Positions 7,787-14,069 of a stretch of DNA of 14,771 bases are shown here, in pieces. Below the pieces are notes generated by a model, which worked only from the letters and a program-made list of their open reading frames with translations, made no database searches and was not told the origin of the DNA. The stretch comes from Planctomycetaceae bacterium (GTDB taxonomy: Bacteria > Planctomycetota > Planctomycetia > Planctomycetales > Planctomycetaceae). How positions within the stretch are numbered: the stretch's first letter is position 1; every line of letters begins with the position of its first letter. The stretch covers positions 1 to 14,771 of the forward strand of contig JALTOP010000020.1 of assembly GCA_027000105.1 (NCBI GenBank), in the 5' to 3' direction. The position numbers were made by a program, and so were the translations under genes.

Positions 7787-7810
7787 GGGAATCAACAGAA
7801 GTTGACTCCC
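7787..7810 (-). other. Hairpin in the gap between the CheC-type and kinase genes
   Basis: GGGAATCAAC (7787-7796) and GTTGACTCCC (7801-7810) pair at 9 of 10 positions around the four-base loop AGAA. It begins 11 bases past the stop of the CheC-type gene on the - strand and has no T run after it. It could stabilise the upstream message or weaken read-through into the kinase gene. Confidence 0.35.
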
Positions 7811-7820
7811 AATCTTTTCG

Positions 7821-8444
7821 TCAGGCGTTGTCAATAATCTCATTCAACGCCAGGCTGATCGCATCGACATCGAACACGATAAGGATCGAACCTTCGATCT
7901 CGCTGTTTTCCACATGCAAACGGACGTCCGCCAGTAAAACGGTTGGGGTATCCAACAGGTTATCCGCCAGTAAGACCCGTACAGAATTGGATCGAGCGAT
8001 TTCCGGGATGGAATAATCCAGTTGGTCATTGATCGCGTTGGATATCGCTCCCATGACTCCGTTCAGGACGATATTGCCGACTTCAAGAAGAATGCCTTCC
8101 TGCTCCAGGCTGATTTCGTCGTCATGGATTTCTTCTTCGCTCAATATCGCAGTCAGAAGTAGAGCGCTCTGTTTATCCAACAGCATTCCCAGACGGCCAT
8201 CGATGGTGCCCGAAAAACTTTGGGTCACCATTGTTTCCTCGGTAACGGCACGGTTGTCGAACATTTCCCAGGCTTCCTGCGAGTCAAGCATCCTGATTTC
8301 GGGAACACATAACTGGATCCGCGATTTGACAAGTTGGCTGAGCGCATCGGCTGCCCGTCCGACTCCGATATTGACCAATTCCTGCAGAAGATCAAGCTGA
8401 TCTTCATTGAACTGGGGTGTTTCGATCGTCATGTTCTCAGTCAT
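7821..8444 (-). CDS. cheC: CheC-type receiver phosphatase
   Basis: This 207-aa protein matches the CheC/CheX/FliY phosphatase family, which dephosphorylates CheY-like receivers. Two internal repeats each carry the ExxN active-site motif: LQELVNIGVGRAADALSQL (Glu22, Asn25) and LLEVGNIVLNGVMGA (Glu121, Asn124). Two intact motifs point to CheC rather than the single-site CheX. There is no flagellar-switch domain as in FliY and no membrane segment. ATG 8444 overlaps the end of the receiver gene by 8 bp (ATGACTGA on the - strand), and GGAGG sits 6 bases upstream, so translational coupling with the receiver is likely. An internal ATG at 8433 is a weaker alternative start. Its natural substrate is probably the product of the overlapping receiver gene; that is inferred from the coupling. 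No chemotaxis gene lies nearby, so the symbol reflects the family and not a demonstrated chemotaxis role. Confidence 0.85.
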   Translation of the reverse strand: MTENMTIETPQFNEDQLDLLQELVNIGVGRAADALSQLVKSRIQLCVPEIRMLDSQEAWEMFDNRAVTEETMVTQSFSGTIDGRLGMLLDKQSALLLTAILSEEEIHDDEISLEQEGILLEVGNIVLNGVMGAISNAINDQLDYSIPEIARSNSVRVLLADNLLDTPTVLLADVRLHVENSEIEGSILIVFDVDAISLALNEIIDNA

Positions 8445-8820
8445 TGACCACCTCCACTGTTTTTGTGAGCGCGTTATTGATTGCTTCCCGCAACTGTTCC
8501 GGTTTGAAAGGTTTGTTCAGAAAGGTAACGATTCCCAAATCCTGACAAATAGTTCGACTGCTTTCCTGAATATCTGCCGAGACGATAATGACAGGAACCT
8601 GCGAACCGGTACCACGAATCATCTTCAATAAACTGATTCCATCTACATTGGGCATCAATAAATCGGAGATAACCAAATCAGGCTGCTCCTGTTCGAAAAC
8701 AGCGAATCCTTCCTCGCCATCACTCGCCTGGATCAGTTCGCAATCCAGTTCTGAGACAACAGAGGTGACACGCTTACGGGAGAATTTGGAATCATCCACA
8801 ACAAGAATCTTCATTATCAT
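8437..8820 (-). CDS. CheY-like single-domain response regulator
   Basis: This 127-aa protein is one receiver domain and nothing else. It starts MIMKILVVDDSKFSRKRV (acidic pair Asp9/Asp10), has phospho-acceptor Asp53 in ISDLLMPNVDG, Ser81 at the usual Thr/Ser switch position (IIVSAD), and Lys103 in FLNKPF. With no output domain it must act by protein contact or as a phosphate sink or relay. ATG 8820 is chosen because AAGGA lies about 5 bases upstream on the - strand. A second ATG at 8814 is nearby, and an in-frame upstream ATG at 8892 would add 24 residues with no resemblance to a receiver. It is the first gene of the operon with the CheC-type phosphatase and the hybrid kinase, which suggests that the kinase loads it and the phosphatase clears it. 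Confidence 0.9.
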   Translation of the reverse strand: MIMKILVVDDSKFSRKRVTSVVSELDCELIQASDGEEGFAVFEQEQPDLVISDLLMPNVDGISLLKMIRGTGSQVPVIIVSADIQESSRTICQDLGIVTFLNKPFKPEQLREAINNALTKTVEVVND

Positions 8821-8903
8821 TTTTTCCTTTTGCTCGACCGAAAGATGCGAATGTCCATTATTCCACAAGGGGCACCGCGAAAGGCGATCCATGTGGCATC
8901 ACT

Positions 8904-8935
8904 CACCTTTGTCGAAGGTGTTTTGACGGACACCT
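8904..8935 (-). promoter_or_regulatory. Competing hairpins in the leader of the signalling operon
   Basis: The string AAGGTG (8915-8920) can pair with CACCTT (8904-8909; 6 bp, loop TGTCG). Shifted by one base, AGGTGT (8916-8921) can pair with ACACCT (8930-8935; 6 bp, 8-base loop). They cannot form together. They lie about 85-115 bases before the receiver start codon, where a leader control could act if transcription begins further upstream. Confidence 0.3.
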
Positions 8936-8950
8936 GAAAAGCTATGTTGC

Positions 8951-8996
8951 AAAAATGAAACAGGCCGTATGCAGGCCGTCTTGTTGCCTTTTTTTT
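8951..8996. terminator. Possible terminator downstream of the M28 peptidase gene
   Basis: GGCC (8963-8966) pairs with GGCC (8974-8977), extended by AACA (8959-8962) with TGTT (8982-8985) across a 4-base bulge. On the - strand this is followed by TCATTTTT; on the + strand a run of eight T (8989-8996) follows shortly after. The - strand reading would end the peptidase message about 160 bases past its stop. The stem is imperfect. Confidence 0.35.
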
Positions 8997-9145
8997 CTCA
9001 TTTCCGAGCGGGCTATATGGTCTGTATGGCCCTATAATACAGGGCGGTAGGGAATCTCTCTGCACTTCAGCAGCGGCGTGAAGGGATGTCCCTGAATCTG
9101 TTAAATTCGCAATGGACAGGGGTAACCGCTACGTTTGGCCAGTTT

Positions 9146-10348
9146 TCAAAAGACGGTAAAAAGCAGCATTTGCGTCATTCGTGTTAGGCGGGTCTGTTCC
9201 CGAGGGCCTGGTTCCCGATTCTTCTGAAGAATCCGTTCTGTTTGAATTCTGGCCTGGGAGACGAACAGACGTTGTAGCGCGTTCAGTTTCCAGTCGTCCG
9301 CTTTTTTTTCGATTTCAGTGACAATTTCCTCGATCGCTTCGACTTCCTGGAGAGAGATCTTTGGGTTATCGATCCATATTGGTGGTCGATCCAGATTGGC
9401 GAGACGTTTGGCGAGAATGGACAGCCCCTGCGAGATCGCTGTTACCTGTTTGTAGTCTATTTTATCAGCCGTGTCCCGAACGGTATGATAATCTTTCGAT
9501 TGACCGGTCGAGGCGAACAGAAAGGGGATTTTTCGATCGCGAAATGGCCCGTAGTCGCTGCGGGTTCCGACGAAGTCGTCACTTAACAGGACAGGTTTTG
9601 CTTTCTCGGCGAACGGAATTCGGGAAACGAGATTCCGGACACCTTCAGCATGTTCGGATCCGAACAGGAAGAAGGAATCGAGTGGCAAATCTCCCAAAGA
9701 ACGCCCGAGCATGTCCGCGACGATCATCATCTTCACCTGTTTCAAGGGAATCGGGGGGTGGGCTGTAAACCAGCGGGAACCAAATAGCAAATGTTCTTCG
9801 AGATCGAAACTGACAAACAGTACAGATCGCCTGATTGAATCGGAACAAGCCGTCATCACCCGAGCCAGTTCGAGCATCATGGCAACACCGGAAGCATTGT
9901 CGTCCGCCCCGAAGAAAATGCCGTTTCGGCTTTTGCCCAGATGATCGTGATGGGCAGCGATGATGATGTATTCATCTTTCAACTCGGGATCGCATCCAGC
10001 AAGCAGACCTGCAACATTCTTTCCAGCCGATGTGCTGTTGCCGGATTTATCTGGAGCAGCGGGAATATCCTGAAAGTAGCTTCGCTTGCACTTCTCACCC
10101 GGAAGTTCAAAAACGGGTTGCAGTTCGAGTTTCCGAAACTCCCCGGCGACATATTCTGCCGCCTTTGCTGCATCGGAGCCACGCCTTCCCCGCAGTTCTC
10201 GCGAAGCCAGATAGAGAATGTGCTCCCTGATTCGCTGTTCGCAGACTTTTGGCTCCTCTGGCGGGGAATCTGGCTGCCGGGCGTTCAACCTCAGACAATC
10301 GGATAAGCCCAGCAACAAAACAACAAGTACAACAGCCGTTCTGAACAC
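9146..10348 (-). CDS. Exported M28-family zinc aminopeptidase
   Basis: This 400-aa protein is an M28 metallopeptidase that binds two zinc ions and typically removes N-terminal residues from peptides. The ligand set is complete: His133 in AAHHDHLG, bridging Asp150 in GADDNASG, Glu184/Glu185 in FDLEEHLLFGS, Asp212 in ADMLGRS and His288 in YHTVRDTADKID. The N-terminus (MFRTAVVLVVLLLGLSDC) is a signal peptide, giving an exported protein. Cys18 follows LSD, which is not a canonical lipobox, so lipid attachment is doubtful. A C-terminal stretch of about 75 residues (320-400), rich in Glu, Lys and Arg, lies outside the catalytic domain. The start is GTG 10348, supported by AAGGAG 6-7 bases upstream on the - strand and by a promoter at 10378-10407. 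It appears to be a single-gene transcript. The substrate is unknown; scavenging of external peptides is likely from the family. Confidence 0.9.
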   Translation of the reverse strand: MFRTAVVLVVLLLGLSDCLRLNARQPDSPPEEPKVCEQRIREHILYLASRELRGRRGSDAAKAAEYVAGEFRKLELQPVFELPGEKCKRSYFQDIPAAPDKSGNSTSAGKNVAGLLAGCDPELKDEYIIIAAHHDHLGKSRNGIFFGADDNASGVAMMLELARVMTACSDSIRRSVLFVSFDLEEHLLFGSRWFTAHPPIPLKQVKMMIVADMLGRSLGDLPLDSFFLFGSEHAEGVRNLVSRIPFAEKAKPVLLSDDFVGTRSDYGPFRDRKIPFLFASTGQSKDYHTVRDTADKIDYKQVTAISQGLSILAKRLANLDRPPIWIDNPKISLQEVEAIEEIVTEIEKKADDWKLNALQRLFVSQARIQTERILQKNREPGPREQTRLTRMTQMLLFTVF

Positions 10349-10377
10349 GAATTTCTCCTTGTGGTGACACGTTCCTT

Positions 10378-10407
10378 TTTATAGCGGAAACCAGGCATGC
10401 TTCACAA
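10378..10407 (-). promoter_or_regulatory. Promoter of the M28 peptidase gene
   Basis: On the - strand, -35 TTGTGA (10407-10402, 4 of 6) and -10 TATAAA (10383-10378, 5 of 6) are 18 bp apart. A start near 10371 would leave a leader of about 23 nt containing the AAGGAG ribosome site. Confidence 0.45.
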
Positions 10408-10415
10408 TGCAATCA

Positions 10416-10443
10416 AATCAGCGGAGCCGAATCAGCGGAGCCG
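10416..10443. repeat. Tandem 14-bp repeat upstream of the M28 promoter
   Basis: AATCAGCGGAGCCG occurs twice back to back (10416-10429 and 10430-10443), followed by the partial copy AATCGG. It begins 8 bp upstream of the -35 box of the peptidase promoter. It may be a replication-slippage product or a pair of same-face protein sites. Confidence 0.6.
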
Positions 10444-10707
10444 AATCGGTGCAGGCGATCATCTCATTTGCTCAGCGGGAAAGGGATGGCCGGTTTGTCA
10501 TTTTTACAATTTGCTACTTCTCGCCCAATCGTTAACGGTAATTACAAAGTTTTCTGATGTGCGGGTTGCAATCGGGTCGATGGAGAGAACAGGGTCACAG
10601 ACCGTCTGGTGATGCTGCGCATGACTGTTCCGGTTGGGGCCATAACAGAATACAACCCTGATCCCGGCACGTGGCCGGTTCGTAATTATCGAGAAGGAGA
10701 GACAAGG

Positions 10708-11010
10708 ATGTTTCGACGTTTGGCTTTTGCCAGCTTGATGGCTGGAGCAATGGTGGTCGTTTTCGGGGCAAGTTCGGCCGAAGTCTCCGCCCAGCAGGGG
10801 TACGGTCAACCAACCGATTGGAATCGGTTCTATTACTATCCGTACATTTACTATCCCCAAAACTTCCAGCGGTATCAAAGTCATGACCACATGTACTACC
10901 GCTACGATCCCCAGATGCAGATTCCCGTCTACAACAAGGATTGGTACAACTTTTATCCCACTGATCGCCCCTGGCACAAGGGGAAACATTTCATCATGGA
11001 TACGTTCTGA
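10708..11010 (+). CDS. Small exported Tyr-rich protein of unknown function
   Basis: This 100-aa protein begins with a clear signal peptide (MFRRLAFASLMAGAMVVVFG), with a probable cleavage after EVSA (residue 28). The mature part is about 72 residues, of which 14 are Tyr, plus 3 Trp and 4 His; clusters include FYYYPYIYYP (41-50) and HMYYRYD (61-67). No catalytic motif or Cys is present. I do not recognise a characterised family; small exported proteins of this style are known from planctomycete genomes. ATG 10708 has GAAGGAGAG at 10693-10701 upstream; an in-frame ATG at 10612 would add 32 residues ahead of the signal peptide and is rejected. It is monocistronic, closed by a strong terminator at 11036-11080. 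Possible roles are cell-envelope or matrix structure, or aromatic or metal binding; none is demonstrated. Confidence 0.78.
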   Translation: MFRRLAFASLMAGAMVVVFGASSAEVSAQQGYGQPTDWNRFYYYPYIYYPQNFQRYQSHDHMYYRYDPQMQIPVYNKDWYNFYPTDRPWHKGKHFIMDTF

Positions 11011-11035
11011 TCGAAATGGAATTTGAAAAACAGAC

Positions 11036-11080
11036 CGGTCGGTTTCGGAACTCTTTTCCGGGATCGGCCGTTTTTATTTT
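11036..11080 (+). terminator. Strong intrinsic terminator after the Tyr-rich protein gene
   Basis: CGGTCGGTTTCGG (11036-11048) pairs along its full 13 positions with CCGGGATCGGCCG (11058-11070), counting four G-T pairs, around a 9-base loop, and is followed by TTTTTATTTT (11071-11080). It starts 26 bases after the stop codon. Confidence 0.85.
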
Positions 11081-11336
11081 CCCTCGGCCAATCATGCAGC
11101 TTGGCGTTATGTGGTGAGTAACTCACACGGGAACATAACCTTGTTACTGCCCACTGGTGACGGATGGCGGGAAATGATCGACCACGAAGGAAAAACCGTA
11201 TTCATCTTGTAAAGATTCCTTTCTCTACTTTCCTATTGACCTCCAATGCGGTAATCTGAACCGGTTCAGCGAGTTTGTTTTGGTGTGGGGAGATCGTTGT
11301 CCGCAATCAGACAATGCGATCAGTAGAGGGGGATTG
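11081..11336. other. Intergenic region ahead of the membrane-anchored protein
   Basis: Apart from the palindrome at 11256-11269, this 256-bp gap has no recognisable gene. TTGACC (11236-11241) resembles a -35 box, but no -10 box lies at a suitable distance. The stretch from 11205 to 11240 is pyrimidine-rich. Confidence 0.35.
11256..11269. promoter_or_regulatory. 14-bp perfect palindrome, candidate operator
   Basis: CTGAACCGGTTCAG is fully self-complementary with a central CG step, the style of LacI-family operators. It lies 67 bp before the ATG at 11337 in a gene-free stretch. No regulator gene of that family is in the window. Confidence 0.45.
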
Positions 11337-11639
11337 ATGATGAGCGAAAAACCGGGAGGATCATATCCGGGGGCGAACGAGCGTTTCAGTGAGAACATCC
11401 CCGAAGGACAACACAAGCATCGAGTCACGCCGGGAAAGCATCCCAGTGTCAAATTCAATCTGGAACAGGAACCGCTTCATGTGGAAGGAGTCGAACCGGA
11501 ACCCGATCTTGTGGAAGAACTGAGGTTGACTCCCAAGGGAGAAGATATGCACCGCTTCAGTGGCGGTGTCCTGTTGGCGATCGCCATCGTCCTGCTTCTG
11601 TTGATCGGTTATGCCCTGCTATCCGGATTCAGCGGATGA
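11337..11639 (+). CDS. Small protein with a C-terminal membrane anchor, unknown function
   Basis: This 100-aa protein has a hydrophilic, Pro-, Glu- and His-rich N-terminal part (1-73) and one hydrophobic segment near the end (about 76-95, GVLLAIAIVLLLLIGYALL), followed by only five residues. With no signal peptide it should be anchored by its tail, the bulk facing the cytoplasm. No family is recognised and no catalytic motif is visible. GAGGGGG (11326-11332) precedes two adjacent in-frame start codons, ATG 11337 and ATG 11340; the second has slightly better spacing. A longer reading from GTG/ATG codons further upstream (11280) lacks support. It is followed within 71 bases by the sulfatase gene in the same direction, so co-transcription is possible. 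Confidence 0.7.
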   Translation: MMSEKPGGSYPGANERFSENIPEGQHKHRVTPGKHPSVKFNLEQEPLHVEGVEPEPDLVEELRLTPKGEDMHRFSGGVLLAIAIVLLLLIGYALLSGFSG

Positions 11640-11653
11640 CTGTTTCACTGTTT

Positions 11654-11677
11654 GCTCCGTGAACAGCTCCGTGAACA
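11654..11677. repeat. Tandem 12-bp repeat upstream of the sulfatase
   Basis: GCTCCGTGAACA occurs twice in direct succession (11654-11665 and 11666-11677), 34 bp before the sulfatase start. It may come from slippage or be a paired binding site. Confidence 0.55.
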
Positions 11678-11710
11678 ATTTCCCCGGACAGTCCTGCGTC
11701 TTCTTCGATA

Positions 11711-13207
11711 ATGAGAGATAACGGCATGAACCATTTGCGAGTTTCCGCCTGCCTGTTCACTTTGATTTTTCTATTCATTGGCCCAGGCAGACTGTTGGCG
11801 AAAAACGCCTCTTCCCGAAAGCCGAATATTGTTTTCATTTTGACGGACAATCACGGCGCCTGGACGCTTGGCTGTTACGGCAACAAGGATATCCGCACGC
11901 CTCATATCGATCAGCTTGCCAAAGAGGGAATGTTGTTCAAGCGTTCGATGAGCAGTAATCCCGTCTGCTCGCCGACACGCGCTACTTTTTTGACAGGACT
12001 GATCCCTTCGCAACACGGTTTGCATTCTTTTCTCGACAGCAAATACATGATGGGGCCGCAGGCGTATTACGCATTGGAGGAATTCGAAACACTCCCGGAA
12101 ATTCTGCATTCCGAAGGTTACGTGTGTGGTTTGAGTGGAAAATGGCACCTGGGCGCAAACATGACGCCGCAAGACGGTTTCTCCTACTGGGCAACAATGC
12201 CACGCGGCAGCACGTCCAACTTCTACGAAGATCCGGTCATCATCGATGGCAAAGTTCAAAAAACGCCGAAGTATATGACCGACTTGTGGACAGATCACGC
12301 CGTCAAATTTATCGAACAGAACAAGGCGGGCGAGAAACCGTTTTTCCTGTTTCTCTCTTACAACGGGCCATACTGCTTGAGTCCACTGCTGCTACGTGAG
12401 GCGAAAAATCGTCATGCCGAATATTATGCGGATAAATTCATCCCCTCCTTCCCCAGAGACCACATTCACCCCTGGCAGTATAACAACAAGGCGTATCACA
12501 ACAATATCGTCAGCATTAGACGAGTCGCAGCCGAGATCAGCGGCGTCGATGATGGCGTCGGCACGGTGATGGAAACGCTCAAGAAAAATGGTCTTGATGA
12601 AAACACGATCGTCATTTTCACGGGCGATCAGGGATGGATGGGCGGCCAGAACGGCTTTTTCGGCATGGGGGATCACACTCGCCCCTTCGCTGCTCACGAT
12701 ATGATGATGCACGTTCCGCTCATTTTCAGGCACCCGGCGGGTATCAAACCGGGTACCTGCAATCATATGGTCACAAATTACGATTTTCTCCCCAGTTTGC
12801 TCGATTACATCGGTTTGAAAAATCGCATTCCGAAAAAGCCGGTTTCTCCCGGTCGCAGTTACGCCGATGTTTTGCGAGGCAAACAGATCGAATGGGGAAC
12901 GGCCATGTTTTACGAAATGGAAGGTTGCCGTTCTGTGCGGACAGAAAACTGGAAATATGTTGAACGCCGCGATCCGATCGGCCCGAGCGAATTTTATGAT
13001 ATGAAAAACGATCCGTATGAGCGCGTCAATTTATTTGGACAGTCGCAATATGCAGAAGTTCAAAAACAGTTGCAGGAAAAGCTGTATCAGTTCTTCGATA
13101 AATACGCAGACCCGCAATACGACATCTGGAAGGGCGGACGCAGCAAGGCCCGCAGACTTTATACTTCCAAGGGGCATCCCGATTACCGTCCGCTGCGCAG
13201 TGAGTGA
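11711..13207 (+). CDS. Exported sulfatase (S1 family, formylglycine type)
   Basis: This 498-aa enzyme hydrolyses sulfate esters. The signature NPVCSPTRATFLTG (83-96) contains the CxPxR motif in which Cys86 becomes formylglycine, with Arg90 following. Other family landmarks are NIVFILTDNHGAWTLGCYG (39-57, metal site), LSGKWHLG (141-148, Lys144 and His146), and IFTGDQGWMGGQNGFFG (302-318). The metal sites read Asp46-Asn47 and Asp306-Gln307 where many relatives have Asp-Asp and Asp-His or Asp-Asn, which may mark a subfamily. A signal peptide (hydrophobic core LFTLIFLFIGPG, cleavage after LLA at residue 30) sends it to the periplasm or cell surface. ATG 11711 gives the longest frame but lacks a ribosome site; ATG 11726 has only a weak GAGAG upstream. 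The maturing enzyme is not in this window. Planctomycetes carry many such genes for sulfated algal polysaccharides; the exact substrate cannot be read from sequence. The stop codon abuts that of the convergent AraC-type gene. Confidence 0.92.
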   Translation: MRDNGMNHLRVSACLFTLIFLFIGPGRLLAKNASSRKPNIVFILTDNHGAWTLGCYGNKDIRTPHIDQLAKEGMLFKRSMSSNPVCSPTRATFLTGLIPSQHGLHSFLDSKYMMGPQAYYALEEFETLPEILHSEGYVCGLSGKWHLGANMTPQDGFSYWATMPRGSTSNFYEDPVIIDGKVQKTPKYMTDLWTDHAVKFIEQNKAGEKPFFLFLSYNGPYCLSPLLLREAKNRHAEYYADKFIPSFPRDHIHPWQYNNKAYHNNIVSIRRVAAEISGVDDGVGTVMETLKKNGLDENTIVIFTGDQGWMGGQNGFFGMGDHTRPFAAHDMMMHVPLIFRHPAGIKPGTCNHMVTNYDFLPSLLDYIGLKNRIPKKPVSPGRSYADVLRGKQIEWGTAMFYEMEGCRSVRTENWKYVERRDPIGPSEFYDMKNDPYERVNLFGQSQYAEVQKQLQEKLYQFFDKYADPQYDIWKGGRSKARRLYTSKGHPDYRPLRSE

Positions 13208-13999
13208 TTATTCATCTGTCAGTTCCGGCAGAACGATAGGCAAATCCGCTGCCTGTTTGGCAAGATGCTGTTTTCGATATTTCAGCGGAGTGGTGCCGGT
13301 TGTTTTTTTGAATCGTTTGACAAAAGAGCTGTGATCGTAAAACCCACATCGGTACGCGATGGCTGCAATCGATTCGCCGCTGTGTCTGATCGCGTCCAGC
13401 GCATGATACATGCGAACTTGCTCCAGAAAAGCGTGAGCGGTCATTTTGATCCGCTCTTTAAAAATTCGCATGAAGTGACTTTCAGACATGGCACAGCGGG
13501 CAGCCAGATCGGCGATCGTGATCTTCTCTCCGAAATTTTTGGTGATGTATTCAATAGCGGGCAGTAACTGATTCAGTTCGGCCTGTTCACTCCGTTCCTG
13601 ATCGTATGGATGATTGATTGTGATCAATCCGATAATTTCTCCTCGCTGGTCGTGAAGAGGGTATTTGCTGGAGAAAAACCAGCGGGTCGGCCCACTGAAC
13701 AGGGCGGTTGCATGAATTTCGTTCAACAGCGTCCGCCCTTCCTGGAAGACGATCAAATCGTTTTGCCGAAATGTTTCTGCGACAATTTTCGGGAAAAGAT
13801 CGAAATCCGTCTTCCCGACGATGTTGTAGTCGGGGTCAAGATTGATCGCGGCTTTCAGTGCGCTACTCATGTAAACGTAACGGGATTCCCGATTCTTGAT
13901 CATGAACAACGCCTCCGGGATGCGATCGAGCACATCGAGGATTGTTTTCAGATCAACCGTTCGGGCAAAAAAGTCGTTTTGAAAGGAACTCACCGTCAT
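13208..13999 (-). CDS. AraC-family transcription regulator with N-terminal PAS-like domain
   Basis: This 263-aa protein joins a PAS-like sensor (about 20-130, with LDRIPEALFMIKNRESRYVY and VGKTDFDLFP) to an AraC/XylS DNA-binding domain (about 155-250). The DNA-binding part shows two helix-turn-helix units: ITIADLAARCAMSESHFMRIF, then IAAIAYRCGFYDHSSFVKRF and the family ending TGTTPLKYRKQHL. The sensor differs from the sugar-binding cupin of AraC, so a small ligand or cofactor bound by PAS is likely, but unknown. ATG 13999 follows an in-frame TAA about 11 bases upstream and has no ribosome site; a promoter at 14006-14034 would begin transcription at the start codon itself. It lies between the sulfatase (tail to tail, no spacer) and the divergent cytochrome gene, and is the obvious candidate to control them. 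Confidence 0.9.
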   Translation of the reverse strand: MTVSSFQNDFFARTVDLKTILDVLDRIPEALFMIKNRESRYVYMSSALKAAINLDPDYNIVGKTDFDLFPKIVAETFRQNDLIVFQEGRTLLNEIHATALFSGPTRWFFSSKYPLHDQRGEIIGLITINHPYDQERSEQAELNQLLPAIEYITKNFGEKITIADLAARCAMSESHFMRIFKERIKMTAHAFLEQVRMYHALDAIRHSGESIAAIAYRCGFYDHSSFVKRFKKTTGTTPLKYRKQHLAKQAADLPIVLPELTDE

Positions 14000-14005
14000 G
14001 ATAGG

Positions 14006-14034
14006 ATTTTACCATTTATTCATAGCAATGTCAT
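14006..14034 (-). promoter_or_regulatory. Promoter of the AraC-type gene, probably leaderless
   Basis: On the - strand, -35 ATGACA (14034-14029, 5 of 6) and -10 TAAAAT (14011-14006, 5 of 6) are 17 bp apart. The seventh base after the -10 box is the A of the start codon at 13999. Confidence 0.55.
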
Positions 14035-14054
14035 AGAAATAAATCTCCTGGCGT

Positions 14055-14063
14055 TGATATAAT
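14055..14063 (+). promoter_or_regulatory. Extended -10 promoter of the cytochrome/DUF1549 gene
   Basis: TGATATAAT fits the extended -10 consensus TGnTATAAT exactly, with the hexamer at 14058-14063. The expected start is near 14070, which is the first base of the ATG. No good -35 box is seen, as is usual for extended -10 promoters. Confidence 0.55.
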
Positions 14064-14069
14064 CAGGCC

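Larger units (their letters stand above)
8821..9145. other. Intergenic region with several hairpins, no gene
   Basis: This 325-bp gap lies between the 3' end of the M28 peptidase gene and the start of the signalling operon, both on the - strand. No convincing open frame is present, and no clear sigma70 promoter for the signalling operon was found. Besides hairpins listed separately, GGGCTATA (9010-9017) can pair with TATGGCCC (9025-9032) over 8 bp including one G-T pair. The overlapping GCCCT (9029-9033) can instead pair with AGGGC (9041-9045). The two are mutually exclusive. Confidence 0.4.
10349..10707. other. Divergent intergenic region between the M28 peptidase and a small exported protein
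   Basis: This 359-bp stretch separates two genes transcribed away from each other. It holds the peptidase promoter and a tandem 14-bp repeat near its left end. No convincing sigma70 promoter for the rightward gene was recognised. Frames crossing it on either strand are short or overlap neighbours without family resemblance. Confidence 0.4.

Noticed and set aside
8821..8892. 24-residue N-terminal extension of the CheY-like receiver
   Set aside because: The extra residues do not resemble a receiver, and AAGGA sits correctly for the ATG at 8820.
10504..10989. 161-codon frame on the - strand opposite the Tyr-rich protein gene
   Set aside because: It is antisense to a gene with signal peptide, ribosome site and terminator, and its translation shows no family features.
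14013..14052. Four-codon leader peptide upstream of the AraC-type gene on the - strand (ATGACATTGCTATGA preceded by AGGAG)
   Set aside because: The ATGACA string is better explained as the -35 box of the promoter at 14006-14034, so the segment would not be transcribed from it.
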